This document shows positions 14,475 to 22,747 of a DNA stretch of 64,000 nucleotides, in pieces (position 1 is the stretch's first letter; every line of letters begins with the position of its first letter). The DNA lies in contig CP151667.1 in the NCBI GenBank assembly GCA_038400315.1, positions 5,591,174 to 5,655,173 on the forward strand, in the 5' to 3' direction. The notes beneath the pieces are model-generated. The model saw only the letters and a program-made list of their open reading frames with translations. It was not told the origin of the DNA and did not search any database. The translations under genes and the position numbers were made by a program. The DNA is from Isosphaeraceae bacterium EP7. GTDB taxonomy: Bacteria; Planctomycetota; Planctomycetia; Isosphaerales; Isosphaeraceae.

Positions 14475-14873
14475 TCAGACCAGGTCCTTCAGCGCCTTCA
14501 AGGGCAGAGCCTTGATCGCGCGGCGGGCGGGCTTGGCCTTGATGGTCATCGGCTCCTTGGTGAACGGGTTGACGCCCTGCTTGGCCTTGGTGGCGGGCTT
14601 GTTGACGATCTTCAGCTTGAGCAAGCCGGGCAGGACGAAGAGGCCGGGGCCCTTCTTGCCAAGCTGGGCGGTGATCAGCTCGCTCATGGCGTCGAAGACG
14701 CTGGTGATTTCCTTCTTGCTCAGGCCGGTCTTCTCGGCGAGCTTCGTGTAGACCTCGCCCTTGGTCGCGGCTTTGACGCGCGGGGCGGACTTGGCGGGCT
14801 TTTCCGCGGGGGCCGGGGCGGGGGCCGGGGCGGCTTTGGATTCGGCGGCCTTGGGCGCGGCTTTCTTGGCCAT
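14475..14873 (-). CDS. HU-family DNA-binding protein with Lys/Ala/Pro-rich tail
   Basis: 132 residues from the ATG at 14873. Residues 1-38 are a Lys/Ala/Pro-rich tail like a histone H1 terminus. Residues 40-132 form the HU/IHF fold (GEVYTKLAEKTGLSKKEITSVFDAM, then GLFVLPGLLKLKIVNKP). The usual RNPRTG tip of the DNA-binding arm reads VNPFTKEP. It bends or compacts DNA in the nucleoid. Tailed HU proteins are common in planctomycetes and actinobacteria. A terminator follows at 14366-14417. Confidence 0.9.
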   Translation of the reverse strand: MAKKAAPKAAESKAAPAPAPAPAEKPAKSAPRVKAATKGEVYTKLAEKTGLSKKEITSVFDAMSELITAQLGKKGPGLFVLPGLLKLKIVNKPATKAKQGVNPFTKEPMTIKAKPARRAIKALPLKALKDLV

Positions 14874-15257
14874 GGGTCGAGAACTCCTCCTGCAGCGGCG
14901 TGCTCGTCGATCGGCGGACCCGCCGGCCACCAACTTCCCATCGAAGGTGGCGCCGTGATCCCTGCCGAATTTTTCGGCCCGGACGCTGGAAACATACAGG
15001 AAAAAACGAGGATGTGCCCCTGGAACCCCAAATTTCCCCGGAAAATGCCGCCGGAGGGCGTCTCAATGGGGAAAACAGGCCACGTCGACCGCTCCGAGAG
15101 GCCTCACGCGAGGTTTTTCGACCACCGACGTCGGACGGCGGAACGGGGGTGACATTGACCAAATGTCGATCCGGAGACACCATGTCCGCGCGGGCTGGGC
15201 ATAGGCCGTCGATGGATCGCCGCCGGGCCCGGCCCCCCCACGGCAAGGATGCCCGCG
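14874..15257. other. intergenic between divergent HU and glycosyltransferase genes
   Basis: These 384 nt carry the leader regions of both flanking genes. No RNA gene or clear promoter consensus was recognised. Confidence 0.4.
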
Positions 15258-16175
15258 ATGCCCCAGGCGACAACGATCTCCGCCGCCCCACGCCTCTCGG
15301 TCATCATCGCCGCGGTCAACGGCTGGGACCTGCTGGGGCCGACGCTCGAAGCCCTGGATGGCCAGCCGGAGCGAGCCTCGATCGAGATCATCGTCGTGGC
15401 GAAGTTCGCCGACCAGGTCCGCGAGCCCCTGGCCGCGGGGCCCTGGCCGGTCAGGCTCATCGAGGGAACGGCCGGCGCCACGATCCCGGCGCTGCGGCAT
15501 CAAGGGGTTGTCGCTAGCCGGGCCGATGTCGTGGCCATCCTCGAGGACCACGTCCGGGTCGGTCCCGACTGGGCCGGCGGGATGCTCGATGCCCATGCCA
15601 GCGGAGCATGGGGAGCCGTGGGCGGGGCGGTCGAAAACGGCCGGGAAGGGCTGGTCAACTGGGCCGCATTCCTCTGCGAATACGCCAAATATATGGGCCC
15701 TCGGGCCGACGAGGCGACCGACGACCTTCCAGGTAACAATATCTCTTATCAACGTTCCCACCTCCTGCGGCATGCCCACCTGCTGGCCGAGGGGAAGTGG
15801 GAATCCTGGATCAACGACCAGCTGCGTGCCGACGGCATCCCCCTCCGGGGCTCGAGCCGGGCCGAGGTCCGCCACATCAAGCCTTTCAAACTGGCACACT
15901 TCCTCGTCCAGCGGTTCCACTTCTGCCGATCGTATGCCGGGATGCGTCGGCCCGACCAATCTTGGGCCCGCCGACTGATCTACGGAGCCGGCTCGACCGC
16001 CCTGCCTGCCCTGCTCACGCTGAGGCTGGTCCGGACGGTCCTGGAGAAGGGCCGACACCGTCTGAAGCTGGCGGCCGCTCTACCGCTGATCGCCGTCTTT
16101 TTCGCGGTCGGGGCGACGGGCGAGATGCTCGGATACTTGATCGGGCCGGGGCGAAGCCTCGAACTGGTCGAATGA
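15258..16175 (+). CDS. GT2-family glycosyltransferase
   Basis: 305 residues. AAGGA lies 8 nt before the ATG at 15258; an ATG at 15249 is possible. The GT-A domain starts at LSVIIAAVNGWDLLGPTLEAL. The metal-binding position appears as AILEDHVRVG (ED-H instead of DxD), which is usual in this group of bacterial GT2 proteins. The C-terminal 80 residues contain two hydrophobic segments (about 255-270 and 280-297), so it is probably membrane-bound. The substrate is unknown; polysaccharide or glycolipid synthesis is likely. Its stop overlaps the next gene's ATG (ATGA at 16172). Confidence 0.8.
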   Translation: MPQATTISAAPRLSVIIAAVNGWDLLGPTLEALDGQPERASIEIIVVAKFADQVREPLAAGPWPVRLIEGTAGATIPALRHQGVVASRADVVAILEDHVRVGPDWAGGMLDAHASGAWGAVGGAVENGREGLVNWAAFLCEYAKYMGPRADEATDDLPGNNISYQRSHLLRHAHLLAEGKWESWINDQLRADGIPLRGSSRAEVRHIKPFKLAHFLVQRFHFCRSYAGMRRPDQSWARRLIYGAGSTALPALLTLRLVRTVLEKGRHRLKLAAALPLIAVFFAVGATGEMLGYLIGPGRSLELVE

Positions 16176-17149
16176 GCGGCCCAACGCCCGAAATCCCGGC
16201 CCTCTCGGTGGTTGTCATCGCCGGCGGTTCGGCCAAGGCCGTCGACCGACTCATCGCCTCATTCGGCGCTAGAACGACCGCTCGGGTCGAGGTCATCGTC
16301 GTTGCCGATTCGGTCCTCGGCTTTAATGGCGACGCTCGGGAAGTCGTTTGCCATCCGGGCACCGCGGCCCCGGCGATGCGGATTCAGGGGATGAGGTCGG
16401 CACGATCCCCGTTCGTGGTCTTCGTGGAAGATACGTCGGTCTGCGATCCAGGTTGGCTCGAAGCCTGGATGGACTCAGCCCGGGATGAAGGGATTGTGGC
16501 GGCCAGCGGGCCGGTCTCGCTCGATCCAGGCGCCTCGGCCGTCACCTCCTCGGTCTATTTCTGCGAATACGCCCGGTACTCCCCCGGGAGCCTCCCCTGC
16601 CCGGCGGGCCATCTGGCGGGCAACCATTTCGGCGTCCGCCGGCTCGCGATCCTGGACGTTGAGGCGATCCACGAAACCGAGCTGGCCGATAGTCTGCGAA
16701 GAGCCGGCCTCGCTCCGGCCTGGATCAACACCGCACGAGTGCGACACGTCGAGTCCGCCGGATTCGCCCGAGCCGCCCGGGATCGGCTCCGATTCGGCTT
16801 CGACTTCGGCCTGGGTCGCGGCCGTCACGACCGATCGAGCGGTCGCTGGCTGGGTCCGCTGGTCGGCCTCGGGATCTGGCCCATCCAGGTTGCAAGGCTG
16901 ACCGTGCTTGCGGCCCGCTCCGAGCAGCCCTGGCCGCTCGGGCGATTCGTGACCTTTTTCCCGCTCACGCTCCTGCTGCTCGCCCTCTGGAGCCTGGGCG
17001 AGTGGGCAGGATGGACGATTGGACTGGCGGGCTCGGCCGCTCGACGACCGCGTGCAGGATCGGCCCGATCCGCCTTGCGAGCCACTGGCCAGCCCAGGTC
17101 GAGGCCAGGCGGTTGTACAACTGGCCCAGGCGGCGTTTCAGCGGGCTGA
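16172..17149 (+). CDS. second GT2-like glycosyltransferase, paralogue of the first
   Basis: 325 residues, translationally coupled to the preceding gene. It repeats that gene's layout: ALSVVVIAGGSAKAVDRLIAS at the N-terminus, VVFVEDTSVCDPGWLEAW at the active-site position, SVYFCEYARYSPG and LAGNHFGVRRLAIL in the middle, and a hydrophobic C-terminal segment around 275-292. It looks like a tandem duplication. The last 40 residues (Arg/Ala/Gly-rich) do not look conserved and lie antisense to the end of the convergent methyltransferase gene, a 185-nt overlap. This suggests that an earlier stop was lost. Confidence 0.7.
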   Translation: MSGPTPEIPALSVVVIAGGSAKAVDRLIASFGARTTARVEVIVVADSVLGFNGDAREVVCHPGTAAPAMRIQGMRSARSPFVVFVEDTSVCDPGWLEAWMDSARDEGIVAASGPVSLDPGASAVTSSVYFCEYARYSPGSLPCPAGHLAGNHFGVRRLAILDVEAIHETELADSLRRAGLAPAWINTARVRHVESAGFARAARDRLRFGFDFGLGRGRHDRSSGRWLGPLVGLGIWPIQVARLTVLAARSEQPWPLGRFVTFFPLTLLLLALWSLGEWAGWTIGLAGSAARRPRAGSARSALRATGQPRSRPGGCTTGPGGVSAG

Positions 17150-18044
17150 AGTGGGCGAGGTCGGCGGCCGGTAGGAGTGGGGCCAAGATCGAGCCCCCGC
17201 CGAACGGGCTGGATTTGAGAAGCTGGCTGAACTCCCCCGCCCCGAGGTTGCGGATCGCCCGGTAATCCCGACCGGTCCATACCCTGACATACCAGCCCAT
17301 CCAGGCCCGCGGCAGATAACCGACCCCGAAGACCCCGACATGCGGTTCGGCCCCGAGACTGAAGCGGTTAGGGGTGGCGAACATCGCCCGGCCTCCAGGC
17401 TTCAGCACTCGGAAGGTCTCCCCGATCGTGGCAGCCTGGTCGCGGACGTGTTCGATCACGTCGCCCGAGACGAGCGCCGCGAACTGGCCGTCGGCGAACG
17501 GGAGCCGCTCCGAGCCGCCGCAGACGAGCCTGGCCCGATGGAGTCCCCCCTCGTCGAGACGCTTGCGAGCGACGAGCAGCCAACGCATCGCGATGTCCAC
17601 CCCCACCCAGGTTCGACCCGTTGCCTGAGCGGACGCCAGGAACGAGCCGCTTCCGCAACCCAGATCGAGGCCCGCCCCCTCGCCGACCTCGCCCAGAGGA
17701 CCGATCCAGCCGCCGACCCTGCCCGGCGCCGTCCTGATGTGCCGGGCGTAGCGGGATCGATCGGCCTCGGGCACGTCACCTGAGAGCTCGAAGAATCGGG
17801 CGAGCAGGCCGTCGAAGTCGTGGCGGTCGAACTCGGCATCCAGGGCTTCGGCGATGGCCCAGTCGGCTTCGTTGTCGAGGTAGACGTCGTCCTCGATGCG
17901 TAAATCCGGGATGCCCCGAAGGCCGCGGTACGTCGCCGAGCATCCGTCGCACGTCCAGGACTGGGGTGTCGTGGCTTGCAGCGGGGTTCGGCAGGCCGGG
18001 CAGAGGATTTGGACTTCGAGGTGTGGCGGAGCTTCCGAGCTCAC
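16965..18044 (-). CDS. class I SAM methyltransferase with zinc ribbon
   Basis: 359 residues. An N-terminal zinc ribbon (CPAC near 15 and CDGC near 32) precedes a Methyltransf_11 domain with motif I LDLGCGSGSF, VGVDIAMRW, the PFADGQFAALVSGDVIEHV region and LKPGGRAMFATPN. The substrate is unknown; this architecture is often found with polysaccharide or lipid synthesis genes, matching the convergent glycosyltransferases. Its ATG overlaps the S9 peptidase stop (ATGA at 18044-18041). The last 30 residues overlap the opposing gene. Confidence 0.8.
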   Translation of the reverse strand: MSSEAPPHLEVQILCPACRTPLQATTPQSWTCDGCSATYRGLRGIPDLRIEDDVYLDNEADWAIAEALDAEFDRHDFDGLLARFFELSGDVPEADRSRYARHIRTAPGRVGGWIGPLGEVGEGAGLDLGCGSGSFLASAQATGRTWVGVDIAMRWLLVARKRLDEGGLHRARLVCGGSERLPFADGQFAALVSGDVIEHVRDQAATIGETFRVLKPGGRAMFATPNRFSLGAEPHVGVFGVGYLPRAWMGWYVRVWTGRDYRAIRNLGAGEFSQLLKSSPFGGGSILAPLLPAADLAHFSPLKRRLGQLYNRLASTWAGQWLARRIGPILHAVVERPSPPVQSSILPTRPGSRGRAAGA

Positions 18045-20401
18045 TTCGCCCCCGCATCCTTCGTCCCGGCAAGGGTCCGTCGGAAGAACTCGACCGTCCT
18101 GTCCAGCTCGTATTTCCGACCGCTCTCGCGCCTCGATGAGTGGCGATCTTCGGGCAGCGGGATGAGCTCGAACGACTTGCCGGCGGCGATCAACGCTGTG
18201 GTCAGCCTGGCCGTGTGGCGGAAGTGGACGTTCTCGTCGAGCATGCCGTGGATGACGAGCAGCGACCCCCGCAGCCGATCGACGCGGGTCAGGACCGTCG
18301 ACGCTTTGTAGCCGGCGGGATTCTCCTGAGGCGTACCCATGTATCGCTCGGTGTAGCCGGTGTCATAACCGTCCCAGTCCGTGACCGGCGCATTGGCCAC
18401 CCCGGCCTGGAAGACCTCGGGGGCCTCCGTCAGGCATCGGAGAGTCATGTAGCCGCCATAACTGGAACCCGTCACACCGACGCGCGACAGATCGACCTCT
18501 GGCTTGATCGTCTTGAGGAACGCGACGCCGTCGACCTGGTCCCGGACCTCGACGGAACCCATGTCGCGCGAGAGGGCAGCCTCGAACACGACCCCTCGGC
18601 GTGATGACCCGCGATTGTCCATCTTCCAGACGGCGAAACCTTCGCTCGCGAGGAGTTGGGCCTTCATATCGGCCGTCAGCGTCCAAGAGTCAGTCACGGT
18701 CTGGACGTGCGGGCCGCCGTAGAGCATCACGACCACCGGGACACCCGCGCCTGAGCGTAACGCCTCGGACCTCGGAGCGTAATAGGCCCCGAACAGGCGA
18801 ACACCATCCCGCCCACGGAACTCGAGAAGCTCCGGGGCTGGAAGATTCATCGCGGCGATCCTGGAATCGGAGTCGCCGCGACCAAGCTCGGCACGGACCG
18901 CACCCGCCCGATCAAGTAGTCGGGCGACCGGAGGGTGGCTGCGGTCCGAGGAGACCACAACGCGGTGCTCGCCGTCGGGGGAGACCGCCGCGGCGTGCGT
19001 TCCTGCATCATTGGTCATGCATTCGACGGGACCGCCATCGAGCGAGACCCGGTACAGGTGCGACTCCAGGGGCGACTCGCGATTGCCCTGGAACCAGGCC
19101 TCACGTCGAGCCGAGTCGAGGGCCACAACGCCGCGCGACCCGGCATGCGTCGCGGTCGGGTCGACGGCCCAGTCCCCCTCGGTGAGGGTCCGCACGAGCT
19201 TGCCATTCTTGTCACGCAACTCCAGGTGGCGGAAGCCGCTGCGCTCGGTGGACCAGAGCAGCTCGCCGGTCCCCTCGACGATGCGCAGATCGTCGTGCAG
19301 ATTGATCCAGTGTTCGGCCCGCTCCTCGATAAGCACCTGCCTCGATCCGTCGTCGAGACGATGGCGGGCCAGGATCGTCTGTTTCTGGTCACGCGAGAGG
19401 GTCTGCACGAGCAGGCTCAGCGGCGACTCCCAGGTCACCCGGGCGAGGTAGAAATCTTCGGTCGGGACCACCAACTCCAGCCAGCGAGTCGACCCGCCGC
19501 CGGCCCCCACGATGCCAAGCTTGACCCTTGCGTTGGCCTTGCCTGGGAACGGGTAGCGGTGCGTCTCGACCGAGACCTCGGTGCCTCCCTGATGAACGAT
19601 CGGATAAGGCGGGATGTGCCGCTCGTCTGTCTCCTGATAGGCGATCGTCTTGCCGTCGGGCGACCACCAGTAGCCGCTGAACCGATCCAGCTCCTCCTGC
19701 GCGATGAACTCGGCCAGGCCGTGGGTCAGGCCATCCGCCGCCCTCGTGGTCAGGCGGGTCTCGGCCAGGGTCGCCAGATCGAGGACGTAGAGGTCGCCCT
19801 CGCGGACAAACGCGACGCGCGTGGCCGCGGCGTCGAGCTTTGGGTCGAGTTCCGGGCTGGGCGTGCTCGTCAGGCGAGTCAGCTCCCCTTCCCCTCTCTG
19901 GAGATAGAGGTCGCCGTTGATCGGGATGAGGGTCGCATCGGCGGCGCTCGCGCGGACGACCTGGGCCAGCCCCGTCGCCGTCTGCCGTTGCCGCTCGCGT
20001 CTCAGCGCCTCCTCGGGCGAGACGGTTCGCTCGGACACCCCCTCGCCGGGGGCCCGGGCGATGACCCGCGGCTTGCCGCCGGCCAGGTCGACTTTCCAGA
20101 GGACCTTGGCCAGGCTCGCCCCTTCGGGCTTCAGATAGGTCAGCGACTTTCCGTCGGGGGTGAAGCCGAAGGAGTCGGGCATCGCGACCCCCGGGAACGG
20201 CCTGCGGGCCGCCTCGATGGGCTCGACTCGATGCATCTCGGGCTCCTGTGCGGGACGGGGCGGCGCCTGCGCCGCGGCGACCGAAGCCAATCCGACCCAG
20301 GCCCAGGCGGAGGCCAGCGCGATCAAGCGGGCATTCAACGGGGTGCGCCTCCGGGGTGAACTCTCGGCCGGGCGCAAACCGCCCAGCCAAAGGGTAATCA
20401 C
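18041..20401 (-). CDS. S9 (dipeptidyl-peptidase IV-like) serine peptidase
   Basis: 786 residues from a GTG at 20401, followed by a signal peptide (LNARLIALASAWAWVGLASVAAAQ). The N-terminal beta-propeller carries AEFIAQEELDR, the double-Glu loop that binds the substrate amino terminus in DPP-IV enzymes. The C-terminal alpha/beta-hydrolase has nucleophile GSSYGG, Asp in HGMLDENVHF and His in PEDRHSS. It is secreted and removes dipeptides from peptides. Upstream in-frame starts lie inside the isomerase gene. It is coupled to the downstream methyltransferase. Confidence 0.88.
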   Translation of the reverse strand: MITLWLGGLRPAESSPRRRTPLNARLIALASAWAWVGLASVAAAQAPPRPAQEPEMHRVEPIEAARRPFPGVAMPDSFGFTPDGKSLTYLKPEGASLAKVLWKVDLAGGKPRVIARAPGEGVSERTVSPEEALRRERQRQTATGLAQVVRASAADATLIPINGDLYLQRGEGELTRLTSTPSPELDPKLDAAATRVAFVREGDLYVLDLATLAETRLTTRAADGLTHGLAEFIAQEELDRFSGYWWSPDGKTIAYQETDERHIPPYPIVHQGGTEVSVETHRYPFPGKANARVKLGIVGAGGGSTRWLELVVPTEDFYLARVTWESPLSLLVQTLSRDQKQTILARHRLDDGSRQVLIEERAEHWINLHDDLRIVEGTGELLWSTERSGFRHLELRDKNGKLVRTLTEGDWAVDPTATHAGSRGVVALDSARREAWFQGNRESPLESHLYRVSLDGGPVECMTNDAGTHAAAVSPDGEHRVVVSSDRSHPPVARLLDRAGAVRAELGRGDSDSRIAAMNLPAPELLEFRGRDGVRLFGAYYAPRSEALRSGAGVPVVVMLYGGPHVQTVTDSWTLTADMKAQLLASEGFAVWKMDNRGSSRRGVVFEAALSRDMGSVEVRDQVDGVAFLKTIKPEVDLSRVGVTGSSYGGYMTLRCLTEAPEVFQAGVANAPVTDWDGYDTGYTERYMGTPQENPAGYKASTVLTRVDRLRGSLLVIHGMLDENVHFRHTARLTTALIAAGKSFELIPLPEDRHSSRRESGRKYELDRTVEFFRRTLAGTKDAGAK

Positions 20402-20423
20402 CGGCGGGTCGCCGACCAACCCC

Positions 20424-21200
20424 TCACTGCCCGTCGACACGCGGCTGATAGGCCAGCCAGAGTGAGCGGAAGTACGCCAGGACGCGCTCGGGGTCAGAGC
20501 TCCCGGGGATCTCCGCGAGCGTGAACCCGTCATAGCCCGCCTGGTTCAGCAGGGCGAACAGGTCACGCCAGGGATAGGCCTCGTCGGTCAGGTCCCGCAG
20601 GTGGACCTCACGGATCTTGGGGGCCACCAGCTTGAACGTCTCGCGGATCGAGCCATCCTTCAAGTCGGTCGGGTTGGAATTCCAGCAGACGTAGACATTG
20701 GGATGGTCGGCGTAGTCGATGATCTTGGCGAGGTTGCCAAGATCCTGAGTCACGGCCCCGTGCACCTCGACGCGAATCTGGACACCGAACCCGTCGGCAT
20801 CCTCGCCCACCTCATGTAAGGCCCGGCCGATCTGCCGCAGGGTCGCGTCCAGGTCGGCCCCACGCGGGATTCCGTTGGGCCGGACCTTCACGCCAGGCGA
20901 GCCGATGTCGTGGGCCAGGCGAACGTACTCCTTGGTCCCCTCGACATTCTTCTTGACCTCGGCGGGATCAGTCGCCTGATACTCGAACGCGCTACCGAGG
21001 CCCGCCAGCTTCACCGGGCTGTCGTCGAACCGCTTGCGAACCTCGGCGCGTTGAGCGGGCGTGAGGGAGACCTCAACGCCGTGTTTATGGGTCGTCCGAA
21101 GTTCGACCCCTTCGTACTTCAGGACCGCCAGCTTGGTCAGGAGCGTCGGCAGGTCCCAATCCTTGGCGATATTGTAGGTGATCGTCCCGAGTTGGAGCAT
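20424..21200 (-). CDS. sugar phosphate isomerase/epimerase-like TIM barrel
   Basis: 258 residues of the AP-endonuclease-2/xylose-isomerase-like TIM-barrel superfamily: YEGVELRTTH, IRVEVHG, NVYVCWNSNPTD, REVHLRDL and GYDGFTLAEI are the metal-site strands (Glu, His, Asp, Glu). It probably isomerises or dehydrates a small sugar or related compound in the cytoplasm. The substrate is unknown. It starts a minus-strand run with the S9 peptidase 22 nt downstream. Confidence 0.8.
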   Translation of the reverse strand: MLQLGTITYNIAKDWDLPTLLTKLAVLKYEGVELRTTHKHGVEVSLTPAQRAEVRKRFDDSPVKLAGLGSAFEYQATDPAEVKKNVEGTKEYVRLAHDIGSPGVKVRPNGIPRGADLDATLRQIGRALHEVGEDADGFGVQIRVEVHGAVTQDLGNLAKIIDYADHPNVYVCWNSNPTDLKDGSIRETFKLVAPKIREVHLRDLTDEAYPWRDLFALLNQAGYDGFTLAEIPGSSDPERVLAYFRSLWLAYQPRVDGQ

Positions 21201-21294
21201 CGCGGAAGTCCCCCGACCTGGCGCATTCGACCCGACGTAGGCATCAAGTTCCTGGGAACCTTACTCGCACGGCGGGTCGTACGCCAGCGGGGGC

Positions 21295-22665
21295 TCAGCC
21301 CATCTCGGGGATGAACAGACCGTCGGATCCGAGCGTGATGGGGCGGCCGGCCCGGTTGGGGAAGGCCAGCTCGGTGTCGATCCCGAGCTTCCGGTAAATC
21401 GAGGCGGACAGGTCTTGCGGTCGCAATGGGCGGTCCTTCGGGACCTCGCCTCGGGCATTCGAGGCCCCGATCGTCTGGCCGCCCGGCACGCCCCCGCCGG
21501 CGACGAGCACGCTCATGACGTCGCCCCAATGGTCGCGGCCGGGAGTAGGGTCCTGCGGCAACCCCTTGTTGATCCGGGGAGTCCGTCCGAACTCGCCCAT
21601 CACGAGCACCATCGTCGTGTCGAGCATCCCGCGCCGGTCGAGGTCGGAAATGAGCGTCCCGACCGCATGATCCAGGACGGGGAGGACGTCGTGCATCCCC
21701 TTATCAAGGTTTGCGTGCCAATCCCAGCCGCCATACGTGAGCGTGACAAAGCGGACGCCGGCCTCGACCAGCCTGCGGCCGAGCAGGGCACTCTGCCCCC
21801 AGAGGTGGCGTCCGTAGCGATCGCGGAGCCGAGGGTCTTCCTTAGACAGGTCGAACGCAGCCCGCGCGGCGGGACCGGTCACCATATCGAAGGCTTCGCG
21901 CTGGAAACCGTCGAGCCCTTCCATCAGGCCCGACCCGTCGGCATCGCGACGCATCGTGTCGAAGGAGTTGAGCAGGCCCCTGCGGTCGTCCAGCCGGGGC
22001 GAGTCAACACCGCTCAACAGGTCGAGGTTGGGCACCCGGTAATCGGGGTTGTTGGGGTCGCCGTCGGCGTTGAACGGATTGTAGCCAACCCCAAGGTAGG
22101 CCCCTCCGTGATAGCCCGGGGCCAGGCCCACCGAGTGCGTGTTCGGCAGCCCGACATACGCCGGCATGCCCGGACGCCGAGTCCCCTTGACCTTGGAGAT
22201 CACCGAACCGATCGAGGGGTACTGCGCCGCCAGGTTCGCCGAGTTCGAGCCGAGGTAGCCCGTCAGCATCCAGTGGGCGGCGGCGAAGTGATCGCCATTG
22301 GAGTGGGCCATCGACCGGATCAGGGCGATCTTATCCATCTGCGCCGCATGCAGAGGCAATAATTCGGAGAGGTGGATGCCCGGCACCTTGGTGGGCATCG
22401 CCTTCAGGGGGCCGCGGAATTCGATCGGCGCATCGGGCTTGGGATCGTAGGTCTCGTGCTGCGGCGGCCCGCCGTCGAGCCAGATGAGGATGACCGAGAT
22501 GTCCTCGGTCTTGGGCCTGGCCGCGGAGCCCGCCGCGAACGCCGCCTTGGCTCGCAGCAAATCGGGCAGGGCCAGGCCTCCGATGCCGAGCGTCCCCACC
22601 TTGAGGAACTGTCGACGCGAGACGCCGCTGCAATTCCCGAACGTACGATCGCCGAGTCCGATCAT
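21295..22665 (-). CDS. DUF1501 secreted protein (Tat signal)
   Basis: 456 residues. The Tat signal is SRRQFLKVGTLGIGGLALP at about 16-34. The DUF1501 domain (sulfatase/phosphatase-like fold) shows VILIWLDGGPPQHETYDPKPD, MVLVMGEFGRTPRIN and GRDHWGDVMSVLVAGGG. DUF1501 genes are numerous in planctomycetes and nearly always paired with a DUF1549/DUF1553 cytochrome-like gene, as here (82 nt upstream). The reaction is unknown; export of a folded, metal-containing enzyme of polymer turnover is a common suggestion. Confidence 0.93.
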   Translation of the reverse strand: MIGLGDRTFGNCSGVSRRQFLKVGTLGIGGLALPDLLRAKAAFAAGSAARPKTEDISVILIWLDGGPPQHETYDPKPDAPIEFRGPLKAMPTKVPGIHLSELLPLHAAQMDKIALIRSMAHSNGDHFAAAHWMLTGYLGSNSANLAAQYPSIGSVISKVKGTRRPGMPAYVGLPNTHSVGLAPGYHGGAYLGVGYNPFNADGDPNNPDYRVPNLDLLSGVDSPRLDDRRGLLNSFDTMRRDADGSGLMEGLDGFQREAFDMVTGPAARAAFDLSKEDPRLRDRYGRHLWGQSALLGRRLVEAGVRFVTLTYGGWDWHANLDKGMHDVLPVLDHAVGTLISDLDRRGMLDTTMVLVMGEFGRTPRINKGLPQDPTPGRDHWGDVMSVLVAGGGVPGGQTIGASNARGEVPKDRPLRPQDLSASIYRKLGIDTELAFPNRAGRPITLGSDGLFIPEMG

Positions 22666-22747
22666 GGCAGCCTCCTCTTAAGCCTCCCGAGGCCCCGGAC
22701 GGGGCGACGAGGCGCGGGCCAGCTTGGCCCGACGGTTGGATCGTATG

